Part shown: positions 12,201-27,200 of the stretch, piece by piece
Layout: each line of letters begins with the position of its first letter
Position numbering within the stretch: the stretch's first letter is position 1
From: Varanus komodoensis
Taxonomy: Eukaryota > Chordata > Lepidosauria > Squamata > Varanidae
NCBI RefSeq assembly: GCF_004798865.1
Contig: NW_025335523.1
Coordinates: 123,749-187,748 of the forward strand
Direction of reading: 5' to 3'
Length of the DNA stretch: 64,000 bases
Notes under the pieces: generated by a model
What the model was told of the DNA's origin: nothing
What the model saw: the letters and a program-made list of their open reading frames with translations, nothing else
The model's database searches: none
Position numbers and translations under genes: made by a program

Positions 12201-15200
12201 CCACGCATTCAAGGGTTTAACCTCTAAGCACCCTTGTTAACTACAGACAAAACTGTAGAAGATGGTCAAGCCAGAATAGAGGAAAACCTTGGTTCTGTTC
12301 CCACCACTGGGTATCATACTTCTTACCCATCTTCCTAAGCAGACAGACTTCATTATTTCGGGATAGATATGATTCACAATAAAAGCTATCCATAATAAGT
12401 AAGGAATTACATTTGCTATTCTGTTCAAAATTCCTGTCAGTGCTGTGAACGAGGTGACAGAAGCCAAGTCACTGTCATTCTTCGAGCAGAATGCAGATGC
12501 TTCTTGATAGCTCAGGTGCTTTTCCGGCACAAACCAGAATTCAGACCCATCAATAATCAGTGCTGGCCCATGAATTCCAACTTCATCTACAAAAAAACAA
12601 AAAACACAACAGGCATAGACAGGCATTTATATTCAATAAAAATTACATGCATACACAAACCCCCAAAACTTTGCCACTCTGGAACGTGTAACAAATAGTG
12701 GTTAATGCCTTGTAACAATCACACCAAGTAAATCAATAGCATCTAAAAGTGCAGCCGTACATATAGCAAGCATCATGACCTGCACACGCCCCAAGGTGTT
12801 CAATGCAGCCCTGAGCCACTGCGTGTGATATTCAGGGCTTTTTCGCACAGTAATCTCTCCAGTTCCCCAGCTGGCATGCCCAAGTATAGGCATGCCATGA
12901 GGGCGGCATAGCCTTGCGTGTCCCAACAACCCCGTTCTGCCATGAGGTCGATCAAAGAACTACACAGGGCACTGATTCCAGCGACTGATCAGATTCCAGT
13001 CAGTGCACATAAATCCTGGAGGGGAAGAATGAGTTGAAGGAGTCTAGCCAGTCTGCACAGAAAAGGCACATGCTTATGTTCCTATGTGGATCAAGGTCCA
13101 CGACGGTAATTCTATGAGCAATACTTTTGGAAAGCACGTGTTCCAAATGACTGGCATGATGGGCTCAATTTATAAACAACTCGAGTTCCACATACCTGAG
13201 ATATCACCTTCCCGCGTTCCATTACAGCAAATGCAAGTGCCCCCATAAGCTTGCAAGCCATGAATCAATTATGACTTCGGACACACTTGCTCACTGCCTG
13301 TACTAGCACTCTCCCTGAAAATGTTCGTGGGCAGAGCCAAGTTTCTTTACAAAACTGTGTAAGATTGTTCCAAATTTCAGTTAGCTATTGGTTGCTGGGC
13401 AAATATATATTCCATATTATATTCAGTACAGAATTCCTGCTAGTGCTACGAAAGAGATCATTCATAAAGTAATATATTACACATTATATTGCAAAATATA
13501 TTATATTAGATATGTGTGATGTGTTCATGCTGCTCTTTGATTATAAATCCCCTTAAACGAAGTCCCTGCTGAGACTGTTGGTCTGGAGTTAAGCAGATGG
13601 TTCAGCTGGGTACAGAGCAAGGAGCCAGCAGCTCACAACTGAGTGCGCCATTTCTCAAACTGTGGCTTCATACCAGAGTAAGCCATCAGATAAAGCCTCG
13701 TGCAACCTTATTAGTTCCTCGTGTCACTAGCAGTGGAAAGCTAAAGTATACTGTCGGGCCGTCTAAAGCAGTGGTGCTGCAGTGTAGCAGAGATCAAGTC
13801 AACAGTTCCCTCTGCTTGCAAGCTGCATGCAAGGGTGCAAAGCAAAGCGCCCAGGCCCAGCTGTCAGAGATTTCATTTGAGATCTAAGGCACTTTTCAGT
13901 TGCATGTGTGGACACCACCTTAATGTGGGAAAACTCACCTGGTTTATACCACTCTGGTATCTCTGGAGTAATACCTGTGGAGAACAGAAGAAGGAATTGT
14001 CATTGGGCCTGCTGATTTTGCCTTGGTCACAACGGAAAGGGCAGAGAGAAATGCGCAAGAGCTTTGTTAAACAATGTGTGGAATTGCTTTGTCTCTTTAT
14101 CAGAAATGCACAAGCAGTGTGGTAAATATACATCTCTTAAGCATGGGCAAAACAATAATTTAAAAGAAAATTAAATCAAGAGTATATAGTGATTTTGTCA
14201 CACCCTGCAAATCCAGCTTTACTTGGTCAAAAATACCAAGAAGCTCTTGGAAAGACTTGGACAAAGCCTAGGACTTGGTGTGGTGGTTAAGAGTGTTAGA
14301 TCCAGGTTCTAGTACCCGCCTGGCCATGGCGCTCACTGGGTAACGCTCGGCCAGTCGCAGACTCAGTTCAACCTACCCCAAAGGGCTGCTGTTGCAAGGA
14401 TAAAATCAAGCTATGTGATGTATGTCATCACAGTTCAGGTTCCCTTGGCCTTGCAGTTGGGAGTCAAAGGAGCAGTTGGAACTCTCAGAAAAGAGCACAG
14501 TAGCATCATGCTGTGCATTTTATTTTCCTAAATTCTGCTGGCCCAGGAGAAGGCACTTAGGCTCAGCAGGATACTTCGTATGCCGCTGGTCCCAGATCTA
14601 ATCCTCAGCATCTTCAGGCAGGGCTGAGAAAAACCGGTTGTGAGTAGCTGCTGTGCAACTTCAGTAAAGGCTGGTTTGCCAACCCAGCATGGATTTTATT
14701 GTTTGGAAACACTGGCCTCAAACGCTGCTTTTACTGCATAAAGTGGCTAACTCAATCAGCATATTTTCCTCACACTAACAATATATGAACAGCTGCCCTC
14801 AAAGGTGCCCAAATTCTGCCGCTGGCTGCAGTTGCCTCCCTCTTCCTACTGATGGGGCTTCTCCTCCTGATGAATGTGGTCACATGGAATAGGAAGTATG
14901 AGAGCAATTTTTAGACAAAATTCTCTAGCCAATAAAAATTGAGCAGTGAATATTCAAAAACTGATTTATGCATCCCTTATAATCATCACTATAAAAAAGA
15001 AAGAAGAAAGCCTTCAATCTTGGATGAAAAGAACTCTGGTTCGAAAGAAATCTTTATTAAATTCTGTGTCTCAGATTGCAGAAATCTGGGTAGGCAGCTT
15101 GTGTTGGCAGACATAACAAAATGAAGGTGAAAACATTTCCTACCCCAACCCCACAGTGTGTGCTATATTCAGGACCTATACCGAATACAGTGGCACTCAA

Positions 15201-18200
15201 CTTCTAAATGAACATCCATAGGACAGAGCTGTACAATACGTTTGCAACTGAAATTTACCTTTAGAAATCTGGCACACCCATTCAAGCTTTGCACCACAGT
15301 GGAATGGTTTTAAATAGAAATCCTCTTCTCTGTCTCCAAAAAGGTGAAATGACCACATTGCTCGTCGCATTGCTCTAAGAGTCTGCTCAACAGGAAGATA
15401 AACATGATGAAAATATGTAGCATTGGTATTCAGTATATTTTCCTGCACACATGCTGTAATATCATGCACGTTTATGGACAATTAAATTCCACTGTGCTCA
15501 GTGGAGTATACTCCTAAAGAAGCGTCTAAATGCCTAAGTCAGCTCTTAATAAATCCCATTTATCTCCTGTGTGCTTTAAAAGATAAAATGTACAACTAAT
15601 TAGTGGCCTGTGCATAAGAATTATGTGTCCAATGGAACCGCCTTCCAATAATACATGCAGGACTGCAGCTTGAAGGCGATAACATGCGACACAAGAACAT
15701 GTGTGCTTCAGCAGGTGGTGGGCTGGGACAGAGCTATGTGACACGGCCACAATCCTTAAAAGTGTGCGGGAGCACAGTGATGCCTGATCAAGGCTGTGCA
15801 TTTGGTTATCAAATGCCATTTGTTTGTGCAATTACTTTGCATTGTTAACACTGATCTTTTTGCTTTCAAGTTTTTAGAAATAAAATACTGATGGAGAAAA
15901 AGAGGATGCTGCCATTCAAATACAAAAATGAAAAACAACCTACTGCAAAAGAGCCACTGTTGCTGCATTTTTCAAATCTATAAACTCATTTGATGAATGC
16001 TGCGTAATTTTAAATTTTTATTTGACAGTGCACTTGGCTGAGCAATCCAAAACCCTTTTGCCATCCATCCAAGGAGGGTCCAGAGATGCTGCTCAACTGG
16101 TGGCGGGGTAGACTATCTGTTCCTCTGGATCAGCCTGTGAAGAGCTCAGCAAATATAGCAATCCTGCCAGTACTGATTCTGCTGGCACCAGGTCCTACAA
16201 AGTGGTGTTCAACTGGAGCCAAATTCTATTCATTCACTCAGAAGCTCCAGCCTTGAGCTGGCACAACTGACTTCCCCCCACTGGAACTCACTGGGGGGGG
16301 AGGGGAGCAGGTGGGGAAACAACAGAGAATCATAGGCAACACAGAAGGGTAAGATCTGGCTTTTCACATGCCTCCCTTCTACCTTGGCTTTTGCAAACTA
16401 TTAGGGCTTTGAAATTGGTGGAACGTCTAGCCCAGGGGTCTCAAACTCAACTGACCTGGGGGCCGCTGGAAGGAGAGTCTGGGTGAGGCTGGGCCGCATC
16501 ACGTATCCCTCCACCGCGGTGGTGGTGGGCCGCTCATCCCACGGCCGGCCCCAGCACAGCCGGCGCTTTGAAGGCCGCAGGGCCCCTCCCCCGTGCCCCC
16601 CCCTGTCCCAGCAAGTGGCCCACGGGCCGCGAGTTTGAGACCCCTGCTCTAGCCAAACCTCGCATCCTGCCACCCACTTAGGAAGGGTCTGTTAAGCCAC
16701 AGCTGCTTGCCCAGGGTAACAGGATGACTTGGGAGAACTCACTTAGGACTTACTAGTAAACCAAAAGTGCCTTGTTTTTACTGAACAGCAAACCAAAAAT
16801 GGCACCTCATGTTGACCAAGTTTATCAGCCAATTAATATAGCAACTGAATTAATGTAACAAAATGTAGCACAATTTTATGTAAAAGTTACAGCACAATCC
16901 TATGCATGCCTACTCAAAAGTAAGCCCCACAGATTTCAGCTGGACTCACTGCTAAGTTAAGCACATATAGGATAGCCTTATTTAGTTATTTGATTTGTAT
17001 TCCACCCTTTTACCAAGAAAGCTTTGGTGATCAGAACAGTTTAAATGCACCTTGACAGCTGCACAGTCTCTAGTGTCATAGTCATCTTCTCTAAACTCAG
17101 GGGACATGACGACAGTAGACACCTAAACAAAGGAAAGAGACAGTTGCGCAACATATTACCTAATTGCATTTAATTCATATGAACCAGCAAGTTGTAGCAA
17201 CAATACCTGCAGTACTACAGAGTGTAAGCATCTCAAATGGGGGCTAGCAGGCAGTTCCCACCCGGTAATGGCTCTTAGTGAAGTTGTGCTTTGGTGGATT
17301 GCACCAAAAAAGTCTTTCAAAAAATGCATACTAACATAGGCCTTTATGGAAGTGAAAGGCCACATTCTGATATTTACTTAGCACTAGTTAAAGTTAAAAG
17401 TTAACTTTAAAAGTTAGCTCATTACCATCTGGAGCTTCATATGTACTCCTATGAATATACAAGGTGTCATAACTTGAGGGTTCCCTATTGATTTTACAGA
17501 GCAAAGCGGAATGTGTTCTGTGGAACTGGTTCTTCTGGTGTAAGAAGTGCAGCAGTTCTTGTGGACAGCAACTTCCATGTTTCTTGATGCCCTTCCACAA
17601 GCAAGGACTAGATCACTTCTGAATCAAGTGATTTCTTCCACATCCACCTACATTCTCCCAGTTAGGATCTGATCTTCCTTTACTGTTGTCAACTTACCGG
17701 CTTATCGTCACTCCACTGCCATGATCCTGGTGACTCTGGATTCCTCTTATTTAGCCCAACCCAGACCCATCTGTCATCACTGAAAAAAGAGAACATTTCG
17801 GTACAAAGCTATATTTCAACACAATTACTCTAAAGCTGTGTATTTTATCACAGTCAGCTTATAAAGCAATTGCCTCTGCAGATTTCTGAATTTTCAGTAT
17901 GGTGGGGAATATGTATTGTCTGCCAAGATGCCCTCTGGGCCAGCCATTTTTGTGTTCAAATGGACATTTCCATAGGAAGCCAGAATCTGTATTTCAGCAC
18001 TGAAGCAGAAAGGTGGCATGCATTTGGAATACATGTGGTGGACTCGAGGCAAGTTTGTCTCTCTTCGGAAGCAGAACCTACAAGCCTCAACATGAGGTGA
18101 TGCACTGCAGTCCCACCCCCTTACCATGCACACAGTACTTAGATGTAGAATTGATTAAAAATAAGAAGCATTAACTTTTAAGATATTCTAAGCAGGTTTT

Positions 18201-21200
18201 CATGCCATGCTATGCCACTTTGAGAATAAGACCGCATGGATTGTTTGTTCATTTGCTAACTCCAATGGACAATCATGAGCTCTGTGGTTTCCCATGGCAT
18301 GTTTCCATCCCCCTCAGTCCTCCTACAGACTCTGGTATGTTTTTCAGGTGGCTCTGCATAAAAACTCCTCATGTACTTGGTCCGAGACTTTTCTGCAATT
18401 CATCTGGTAGGGCTGCTAACTATTAAGAGAAATCCACTCCCATCAGATCACCAAATGGAATTCATTTTCTGAGCCCTTAGGAACACATTCACATGCTTGC
18501 CAACATTTTTCTCTTAAGTTCTTGCACTCTGTTACAAGACTACCTCTCCATGACTAAGACATCCATCTCCTGCTCTGCTCAACAATCTTGTAAACTGGGC
18601 CTCCAGGTTGGGTTTTCTTTGCTACTGAACACATTTTTTAAAGTTCCTTCATGTTCTGCTGAAACAAGGACACCCACCCACCAAGTGCCATTTCCCCTAC
18701 AGCTGCCAGTTGCTTTTGGCTACCACCATCCGTCGAGCTTGTTGCTCTCCCTCACCAGCCTCCACTGCTAGCTCCAGTGTGACACACAGACATGGGCTAC
18801 ACGCTCCTGGACTGGGAGGCATATGCAAATCTCATAGCAAGGCTGTAAAAGGAAGAGGAAGGACGTTGTGGAAAGCTCAGGGCAAAACAATACCACAAAG
18901 GGGGAAATTGTGCAAATTTTATGTCAGTAAAACTAAGGGGAAATGACACATTCCCTCTTGTGCAGTTGTGGAGCACTGAAAATAACGGTGAAACAAATTA
19001 CAAACAGGCCTTGACATTCTCCACTATCCATGCTTCCAGGTTTTCAAGAGCAGGGCTGAGAAGAGGGAGGATGGGAGTGGCACTAGTGAGACTGTGAAGA
19101 ACGGCAGCGGGTTCTGCCACTCCTGCCAGGTGGCTCTTTGGCCTTTCTCAGCCACTTCCAGTGAAGGTGTCCTGGTGGGCTTTGACTCACAGGAAGCCAA
19201 TGTGGTTATGAACTGCCCAGCAAGTCACGGGCTGTCCGTATGGTTGTACTAGGGTTGCAGGACGCAACCGCTCACCTGGCTGATCAGCCACTGTGGGTTG
19301 CCCTATTCTGAGAGCCAGGTCATTAAAATAGAGCTCCTCCTGTTGATCCGTTTTCTAGCAATAACAGCAAGGCTTGGGACCAGGCATGCCTCCTCCCTTA
19401 CCGACCTGCCTGGTCACCGAAGTCCTCAGATGACATTCCTTTGCAGGCACCACGCAAAGAGCCACGGACCAACTGGAGCCCACCTGCAGAACAGCCCCAT
19501 TCACTCAGGAGGTGTGGCAGGCCCCACAGCACGCTATTTTGGGTGCCCGCGGAAGACATCCTTGCTCTGGGAAGCAGGCCAGCCATAGTTATAATGTTAC
19601 CATGTTTTTAACATACTGTTTTTACTTTCATTTGTTTTATTTGTTTACTGTTTACCACTTTGGAATAACACAGTAAAGCCCCACAGTTTTACTGCAAATA
19701 GCTAAACTGTGTTTTTCTATTTTCATTGCCATTTGCCACTTAACTGTCACTTTAAACAGCATACTTTAAACAGCAAACTATTTTATGCTTTGAAGATGAC
19801 TAATCCTTTTTTCCATTCCGCACTTTTTTAGCTGAATCCCTAATGAATTCTGTTTTCACCAGAAATCAACAAAAAGCACATTTCTGACTGGCTGGAGTTT
19901 GAAAGAGAGAAAAGCAAAACATAAAACCCTAATACAAAGAAGTGGAGCAGCAGAAAGAAAGAGGGAGAACCCAGCAGCCAGCACAGAATCTTAGAGAAAA
20001 AAACAAGTCAGAGCCAATGACAGTCATTCCAACATGCTGCTTGGGCACAGGTGGACTGGCAAAGTCCCTGGCAGCCACGTGGGGATCTGTGAGAAAAGAA
20101 ACAGGTTCTGCAGTGCAGGACCCTGGGGTACCAGCCAGAGGACTGGAGGGGACAGAGGCTAAGACAACCCACAGAAAGTACAGAAAACAACTCATCCCGC
20201 ATAGCTTGTTTACAGAGTGGGTTGTCATGTGAACTATTTCATCAACCTTAAAAAGAAAGTTGCAGGACATCCAAGCTTGCAGACAGATTCATCGACTGAC
20301 TTGCAGCACAATACCAGCAGGATCTCAAGAATATTACCTGATAATTTCTCTCAATGTGGTATGGAGCTCCCTCATTTCATCCACGTGGCTAAAACTAGGA
20401 AGATGTCCTCCAAGAGCCTCACAAAATCTCTCTGCTTCTTCCCACGTTCTGGTTCTCAGCACTCTTTCCTTATGAAAGAACTTTATAAAAGGAAACGAAA
20501 CATTGTAAGCTACCCACAGAACCTAAGGACTAACTGGGTGCATATAAATCAAATAAATAAAAACATCAGACTCAATCCTTTATCAATTTTATATTTTGAG
20601 CATTCTCTTTTAATTCTTTGATTTATTTATTTGGGATATTTTTAGGCCGTCCAATCACACTGAGTCTCTTGATGGTCTGTTGTTCACTCATACTGCTTCT
20701 GTGTAAGCATTTAATTTTATTCTTTCTTGATCAAACACACACACACACAGTTAGCCAAGAATACATCTTACATTTTTTTGGTTTGGGTACTAAGCTGCTG
20801 TGAGCATTATTTTAGCTTTACTCCACTGGTGGAAAGGGAGAAGGCATTTTTTGTCTGACTCACTCTTACAGTACCCTGGAAATTTGTTCCAGACGATTGA
20901 GGGTCCTCTGGAACTATGTGGGAAGCTTCACTGTGGGCAGCAAGAGTAATCAGCAATGAGTAAAACATGCTTTCCTCTGCACAAACCAGCAGGAGCTGGA
21001 TCAATGACCTTCTGAAAACAGAGGATTTTCCATGCACAGAATGGTAACTCAGGGTCCCAAATAGTCTGCTCAGAGCCTGATCATTCACTGAATAAATTAA
21101 TATAATTTTAGAAAGAAACTGATCAGTTACTGCAATCATGTTATGAAATAACATGCTGTAATGAAACTTTTGACCAGGAAAAAAGAAAAATATCCAGATA

Positions 21201-24200
21201 TTCTACGGGCTTTAATACAAACCAACACAGTACAATATGGATACTGTTAACACACACACACACATGTTCTCATGAAATTACACTAGATCAATTAGGAACT
21301 TTAATAGGAATGATATACTACCTTATAACAAACAAGACCTGATCCACTGTGCCACCCTTCAGGGCAGGGGTCAGTGACTTTGGGTGGTACGTCTGGTTTC
21401 CTTTTTGGTCCAATGTATTTCTTGCAAATAGAGTAAGCTTTAAATGTTTTGCAGTTCTTGACTTCCCACTTTCCAAGGTATTTTCCACTCGACATAGCCA
21501 CACATCCTCCAAGCAGAGCTAGAATGTTGATTTTAAAAACTTTCAGCATTGTCTATACTTATTTTCAGAAACCGAACATTGTACAAAACTACTTTCCAAA
21601 ACACGTAGCCACACACCAATTTCAAGATTTTACCTGGTTCAAATCTGCCCCAGTTTGCATATGTCAACATTTCAATAGTTCCATCAACACTTCCCCAGCT
21701 ATATTCTCCTGAAGATTTGATATCTTGCAAGCCAGTCCAGAAGTACTTTTCTTCAACTCTGCTATACTTTCTAATCAGACTGTTTATGAATTCTTGTTCA
21801 AATCTGTAAGAGTCAAAAGTTACAGATTAAGGAGTAATTACCCATATCAAATGTGCAAATACATCTTACTTGAGGGAAATGAACACTTTGCTTCACAGGG
21901 ATATAGTGTATGTATTTTCCACATTCATATATTTAAGAAGTACATAAGAGTTAGCAAATTAGACTTATCTCTTGCCCACCAATTATATTTTATTCATTCA
22001 AAGTGAAAACTACACAATACCTGTTCCCTATTGTGAGATTGCATGATTTTCCAAATGAGACTTCATTCTCTTCGACTTTGTAACAAAAATTTCCATGCTT
22101 CTTCCATTCCTAGTTTGGAGAATGATAATCTTTTACTTTTAGATAAATGCAGCATGCCCAATTCCCTTACCACATTCACACATAATGCTAAACCAGGATT
22201 CCTGGCTTACTTTGAATAAGGCATGCATTTCTTCCTCCTGTCACAACATGGTTTGTTGCTAGCTTACAATTCTACCTTGCCTGGGACCAAAAAATGAAAA
22301 TTCTGGGTTCAGGTGGCACAGTAAGATCTTCTTTGCTGCTCAATTTCATGCACTTGTAGGAGTGAAGGAGAAAAGGGGGAGTGGACAGGCTGCATGCACT
22401 AGCACACAACTTATCCATAGTTATGTCAGGATAGACACGTACAGGATCATCCCCTGAGACATTAAAATAGCCACTAGGCACAATACAGGTGTTTACTCTT
22501 TTATTTAGTATAAGAATTGTAAATAATTCCATTTTATTTTCTGTGTTTATTATTACTGAATATGAAATGTGAAATGGCAAACATGTTGAGCAAACGGTAG
22601 CAAATTATGTTAAATAAGATCACCAAGATTAATTAAAAATAGAATTGTTGCTATTGCCTTACCCCATCTGTAGGACAATCCTTAACAGGTTTTGGTTTAT
22701 CCAAAACCTTTCCTTTTTTCATGCACACGTATTTGAGTTTATCATCACAATGTAGAACGTTCCATCGGCCCCACTATAAACAAGAGGAAAAAGCGGGGTT
22801 GTCTTTGTTAGACACCTAAAGTCTCATTCTTTTTATGTTGCATATAAACACACTTCTTCAATACTGGAATAAAGGCAGATTTAGCCAATTCTCAGCTTTT
22901 CCCATGTCCTTCTCCTCAAAGGAGGGATTCCCACCTTCCTCAATGCCTTCTCACCTTCTAAACCCCCCATTAATCACTGTTGCTTATGCACCTTGGCACC
23001 TCCCATTTATCTACCATGCCTTGGAGAGACCAATCAGCAGGTGTGAAAGCTGGTGTCCCACAAAAGGTGAGAGATGGCTGTGTATGTTTCCTCTTACAGA
23101 AAGCTGTGAGCGACTGAGAAGACATGATAGGCCCTGTGTATTTGTTCTAAGGTCTGTCATTTTCTTGTTCTAAGGTCCATTAACATGAACTACAGCTGTA
23201 GAAACTGGATATTTAATGCTTACTCCTATGCATATTTGCATGGGAGAAAGTTCCACTGAAGTCAGAGGGCCTTATTTCCTAGTAAACATGCGATAATAAC
23301 CCCCTCCAAAACTAAACAAGCTATACACATACACAAAAGCACAATATAAGGCAATTTATGAATTTTATTCCCTGCTCTGAAATGGGATAGGCACTTTGAA
23401 CATTTAATTATAGAATATAGACGTTCCTTACCTTTCCTGAGTAGGCAACACAGTTAGGAGTGCTGTTGGAAGGAATTTTTGGCTCATTTTGATCCCAGTA
23501 GGTAAAAACCACGTCGGAGCCATCTGACCACTTAAACAAGGCTGGAACTTCCTCATTGATAAACCCTGTCCATACTTTATCTTTTGTTTCTATATTCAGA
23601 AATGCAAGCAAGCAATTAAAAAAGAATACAGACAATGGAATGACAAGGCACTTAGAAACAATGGACAGCCAATAGGTCAGGGATGCTTTAACTTGTGGTT
23701 ATACATTAAGTAGGGAGGTGAACTTGATGGGTTTATTGGCCTCTTTCAACTATTCTTTGAGTCCATGATTAGTCATGTAATCAGAACAAGAACACATTTT
23801 TCTCCCAGAACTGAGTGGAAGTTCCTAAGACTTCTTACAGTACATTTAAAAGGATGTAGCCACCACAGTGTCATGAGGTAACTCACGCTTCAATTAATTC
23901 ATACAGCAGACCATATATCAGCTAAAAACTTTTATTGCTACTCACTACAAAATTTACGATTTAACTGATAAGCTCCACTAACGAGCTCCCTATCTCTTCA
24001 AAAGCAACATGTGGCATCAAACCTTCCTGTCTCATCTTTCCGCCCGAGGGTGTGGCAGACCCCTGTCCCGTTGTCGTAATTGGGTCTGTCGCATTAAGGC
24101 TCTCCTGTTTTGGGCATGTGCCAAACTCTCCGTCATGTCTTTTGCCCTCCTGAACTCTGTTCAGCAGTTTCAGAGCTAGGAGCTGGGGGGGGGGCACCTT

Positions 24201-27200
24201 CCTCAGGCAGCCCAGAGCTAGAATCAGAGGAAGCTACTCCTTCAGGAGCTTCCCCATCAGCCTGCGGGGGGTTGTATGCTCAGGGGCCGAGGGATGAGGT
24301 GGTGGAGAGGTTTCTTGCTCAGTAGCCTGAGAGCCAGGCTGTATATGGGCTGTCTGAGCACTGGTTCTCAAATATAAGTCTCCTTGGTCCATTGCCAAAC
24401 TCTCACTGTTGGCTCCTGTCTCTTCCTCATGAGTAGACGTCTCTCCCGAGCCGTCAGGCACGACACACAGTGCATTTAACCCAGGCTGAATTATGTATTT
24501 GTTTATTCTTGAAACTGTGACAAATGGGAAATAATAACTAATCGAAAGCTAATTTCCATTACATTACTTATCCTTAAATTGAGAGAGGTGCTTAGGCTGA
24601 ATACTGTAGATCATTCTCGGCTATGTTTAGCCAAACTTACCATTATGGATTTGTGTAACAAGTAACTCCACATCTGCTAAGGAATTTATGCTGATTAAGC
24701 TACTACTGCTCGCACTGCATGAGTGATATGCATCTTTCCAGGAAGCGGAAGCGTTCATTAGCATATAGCAAAATCCATTGTGAGGATACCAGTTAGAGTC
24801 ACACTGGGTCTCTTCATAGTTTTGAACTCCTGGGAATAAAGAGAATAAGTGAATTATTTGCTGGTCAATATACACTGGGAGGTGATGGTAAAAGTCCCAA
24901 CCTCTTAAAAGCACAGAACAGAACTAACGTGCAACTAACATGGCACAACCTGACCATACACTATGGAGGAGCTGTAGCTCAGTGGCAGAGTACATGTTTT
25001 GCATTCAGAATATCTCAGGTTTGAACCTTGGCATCTCCAGTTAAAAGAGCCATTAAAGACGTGCCTGAAACTAGAGAGCTGCTACCAATCAGAGTAGACA
25101 ATACCTGGCTAGATGAGAGAGACAGTTTGACCTGGTATAAGGCAGCATCCTTCTGCAAAGATTCTCCCACTCAATTTTGCAGTCACATTGAAATGCTTTT
25201 CAGAAATATAAATCAAAGTAGTGCAGAATAAATCATGCTAACATCACATCTTGGAATGTAAGTGCAGTACATTCTCTGCCACCTCCACTTCTGCATTTTC
25301 CAAGATTGGAAAGAAGCCCATGCAGGCTGAAGTGTGTGGACTGAAGGGTTTTGGTGCACGGAACAGAAGAACAGGAGATGATTCCCACCCCACTCTTGCC
25401 ATTGGCACATAATTACCCATGAAGCTTCAATCCGATTTTCTGTCTTTGGTCTTCTGTCCCTTCATACCAATGCTGACAAGAATGTACATTTTATTTTAAA
25501 ATGCTACCACTCTCCAATTAGCTTCCTACCTTGCATTAATACAAATAATGAAACCCAGCCCAAGAGATATTCATGCTGTCTGATCCTACATGTATTTAAT
25601 AAAAAGGAGGTTTCACTGAGTTCAGTCAGACTTACTCCTAGGTAAATGTGCACACTGCAATCCCACACACACTTCTAGGGAGCAAACTTGCCTAAACTTT
25701 TCAAGTACTGGTAATTATGGTCCCACTCTTGGGTGATGGTGAAAATCCCTTAAACTCTTTCCAGACTTGGTTTCTGCAAAAACTGAACTTCTGCACTCTT
25801 TTCTCACCCTTTGCATCTCATTATATTCTACTGTGATGAATATTTGGTATGGGTTTGGGTCTTTGCCGAGAACATTTTGCAATGCTATTTTTATTGCAAA
25901 CAGAATTTCATAACTAAGTATGCCTGAAGAAGATGACAGTGGTTTAATAGTGAGAGGCAGCTGCAACCACAAACCGATCCTGATTTACCTGGGAGCTCTG
26001 ACTCAGTGCTGTTGAATTGTTTCTTGCAGACATAAGGAAGTGCCGTCTCACAAGCATAACTCTTCCAGTCACCCTTGTTGGCATCCATAATTGCACACGC
26101 AGTTCCATCCAGAGGGGATGAATCCTTCATCTCTGCAGAAGAATAAAAATTAGTATTTAGAGTAGTGAATAAGAAATCAGAGTCTGCATAATTACAGGAC
26201 TTGGAAGAACCGACGTGTGCATTGTTGTTCCTTCCTCCTTTTAAAAATGGTCACAAACTTCATGGAAGTTTTAATATAATATTCTTGATAGTGTGCTATT
26301 AAAATATTTAATAAGGCTGCAAACCTGTGTACACATACCAGAGAGTAAGCCCAACTGAACGCAGTGGAACTTACTTCTGAGTACACATGCATAAGATCAC
26401 ACTGACTAACCGACAGGTGCGTTTACCTGGACTCCAGCTAAGGAAGTTCAATGGCGTATGGTCTGACCACTGCCAGCCTCCAAAATTATCCAGTTGGTTT
26501 AATCCAATCCAAAACATGTCTGCAATGTCATCTTTAGCTAGAGGGTTAAAAAAATATCAGATGTTGATATAATTATAGGTGTTCAAGCAACAACATCATA
26601 CTTGTGACTCAACTGCTGCCCTGAATCCAAACAGCATCTTTCAGTGTAGCTTTTCCTTACCTGGGATATTATGATTATGATTAGAATCTGAGCTGCAATA
26701 CAACAGCATGGGAAAATGCAGGCACTGTTCCCACAGGTGTTATAAATGCTGTGTAGAATGTGTTCAAACAATAAATGAATTTATTGGACAGTGCCTGTGA
26801 AATCACCAGTGATAAGTGAGGACATCATTTTGAGAACTTAAATATTTTCAAAATACTAGCAATGCCTGTGATGCTACAAGTATATTTGGGGTGCCAATTC
26901 AGATCTGTTTAAAACAAAGAACACTGCAAACGGGCATGACACAGCATGGCTAGACACATCACATGTATTTGTTCAAGTTGTTGCATAATACTGGATTTTT
27001 TACCCTTTTCTGACCAATAGAAATATATGCTGCATTTTGAATTTCCATATTACTTATATGCAGGTGAGCATTTCTCTGCCAAGAAGCACAACGCTGACCT
27101 AAGCAGTTGCTTCCTGTAGAAAGCAGCATTGAAATTATGGAGACGGATTCTTTTCGAGATCTGCATGATCTGTAATATGATGGTAGAAAAGCTGATAACT

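Noticed and set aside
12237-12410. Open reading frame continuing past exon 18
   Set aside because: The extra 58 codons have no lectin residues, and exon 19 at 11688 joins in frame after the donor at 12411/12410 and restores the QKWW region.
24965-25040. tRNA gene
   Set aside because: A and B boxes are present but the sequence continues into the standard SINE body, and the cloverleaf is degenerate.
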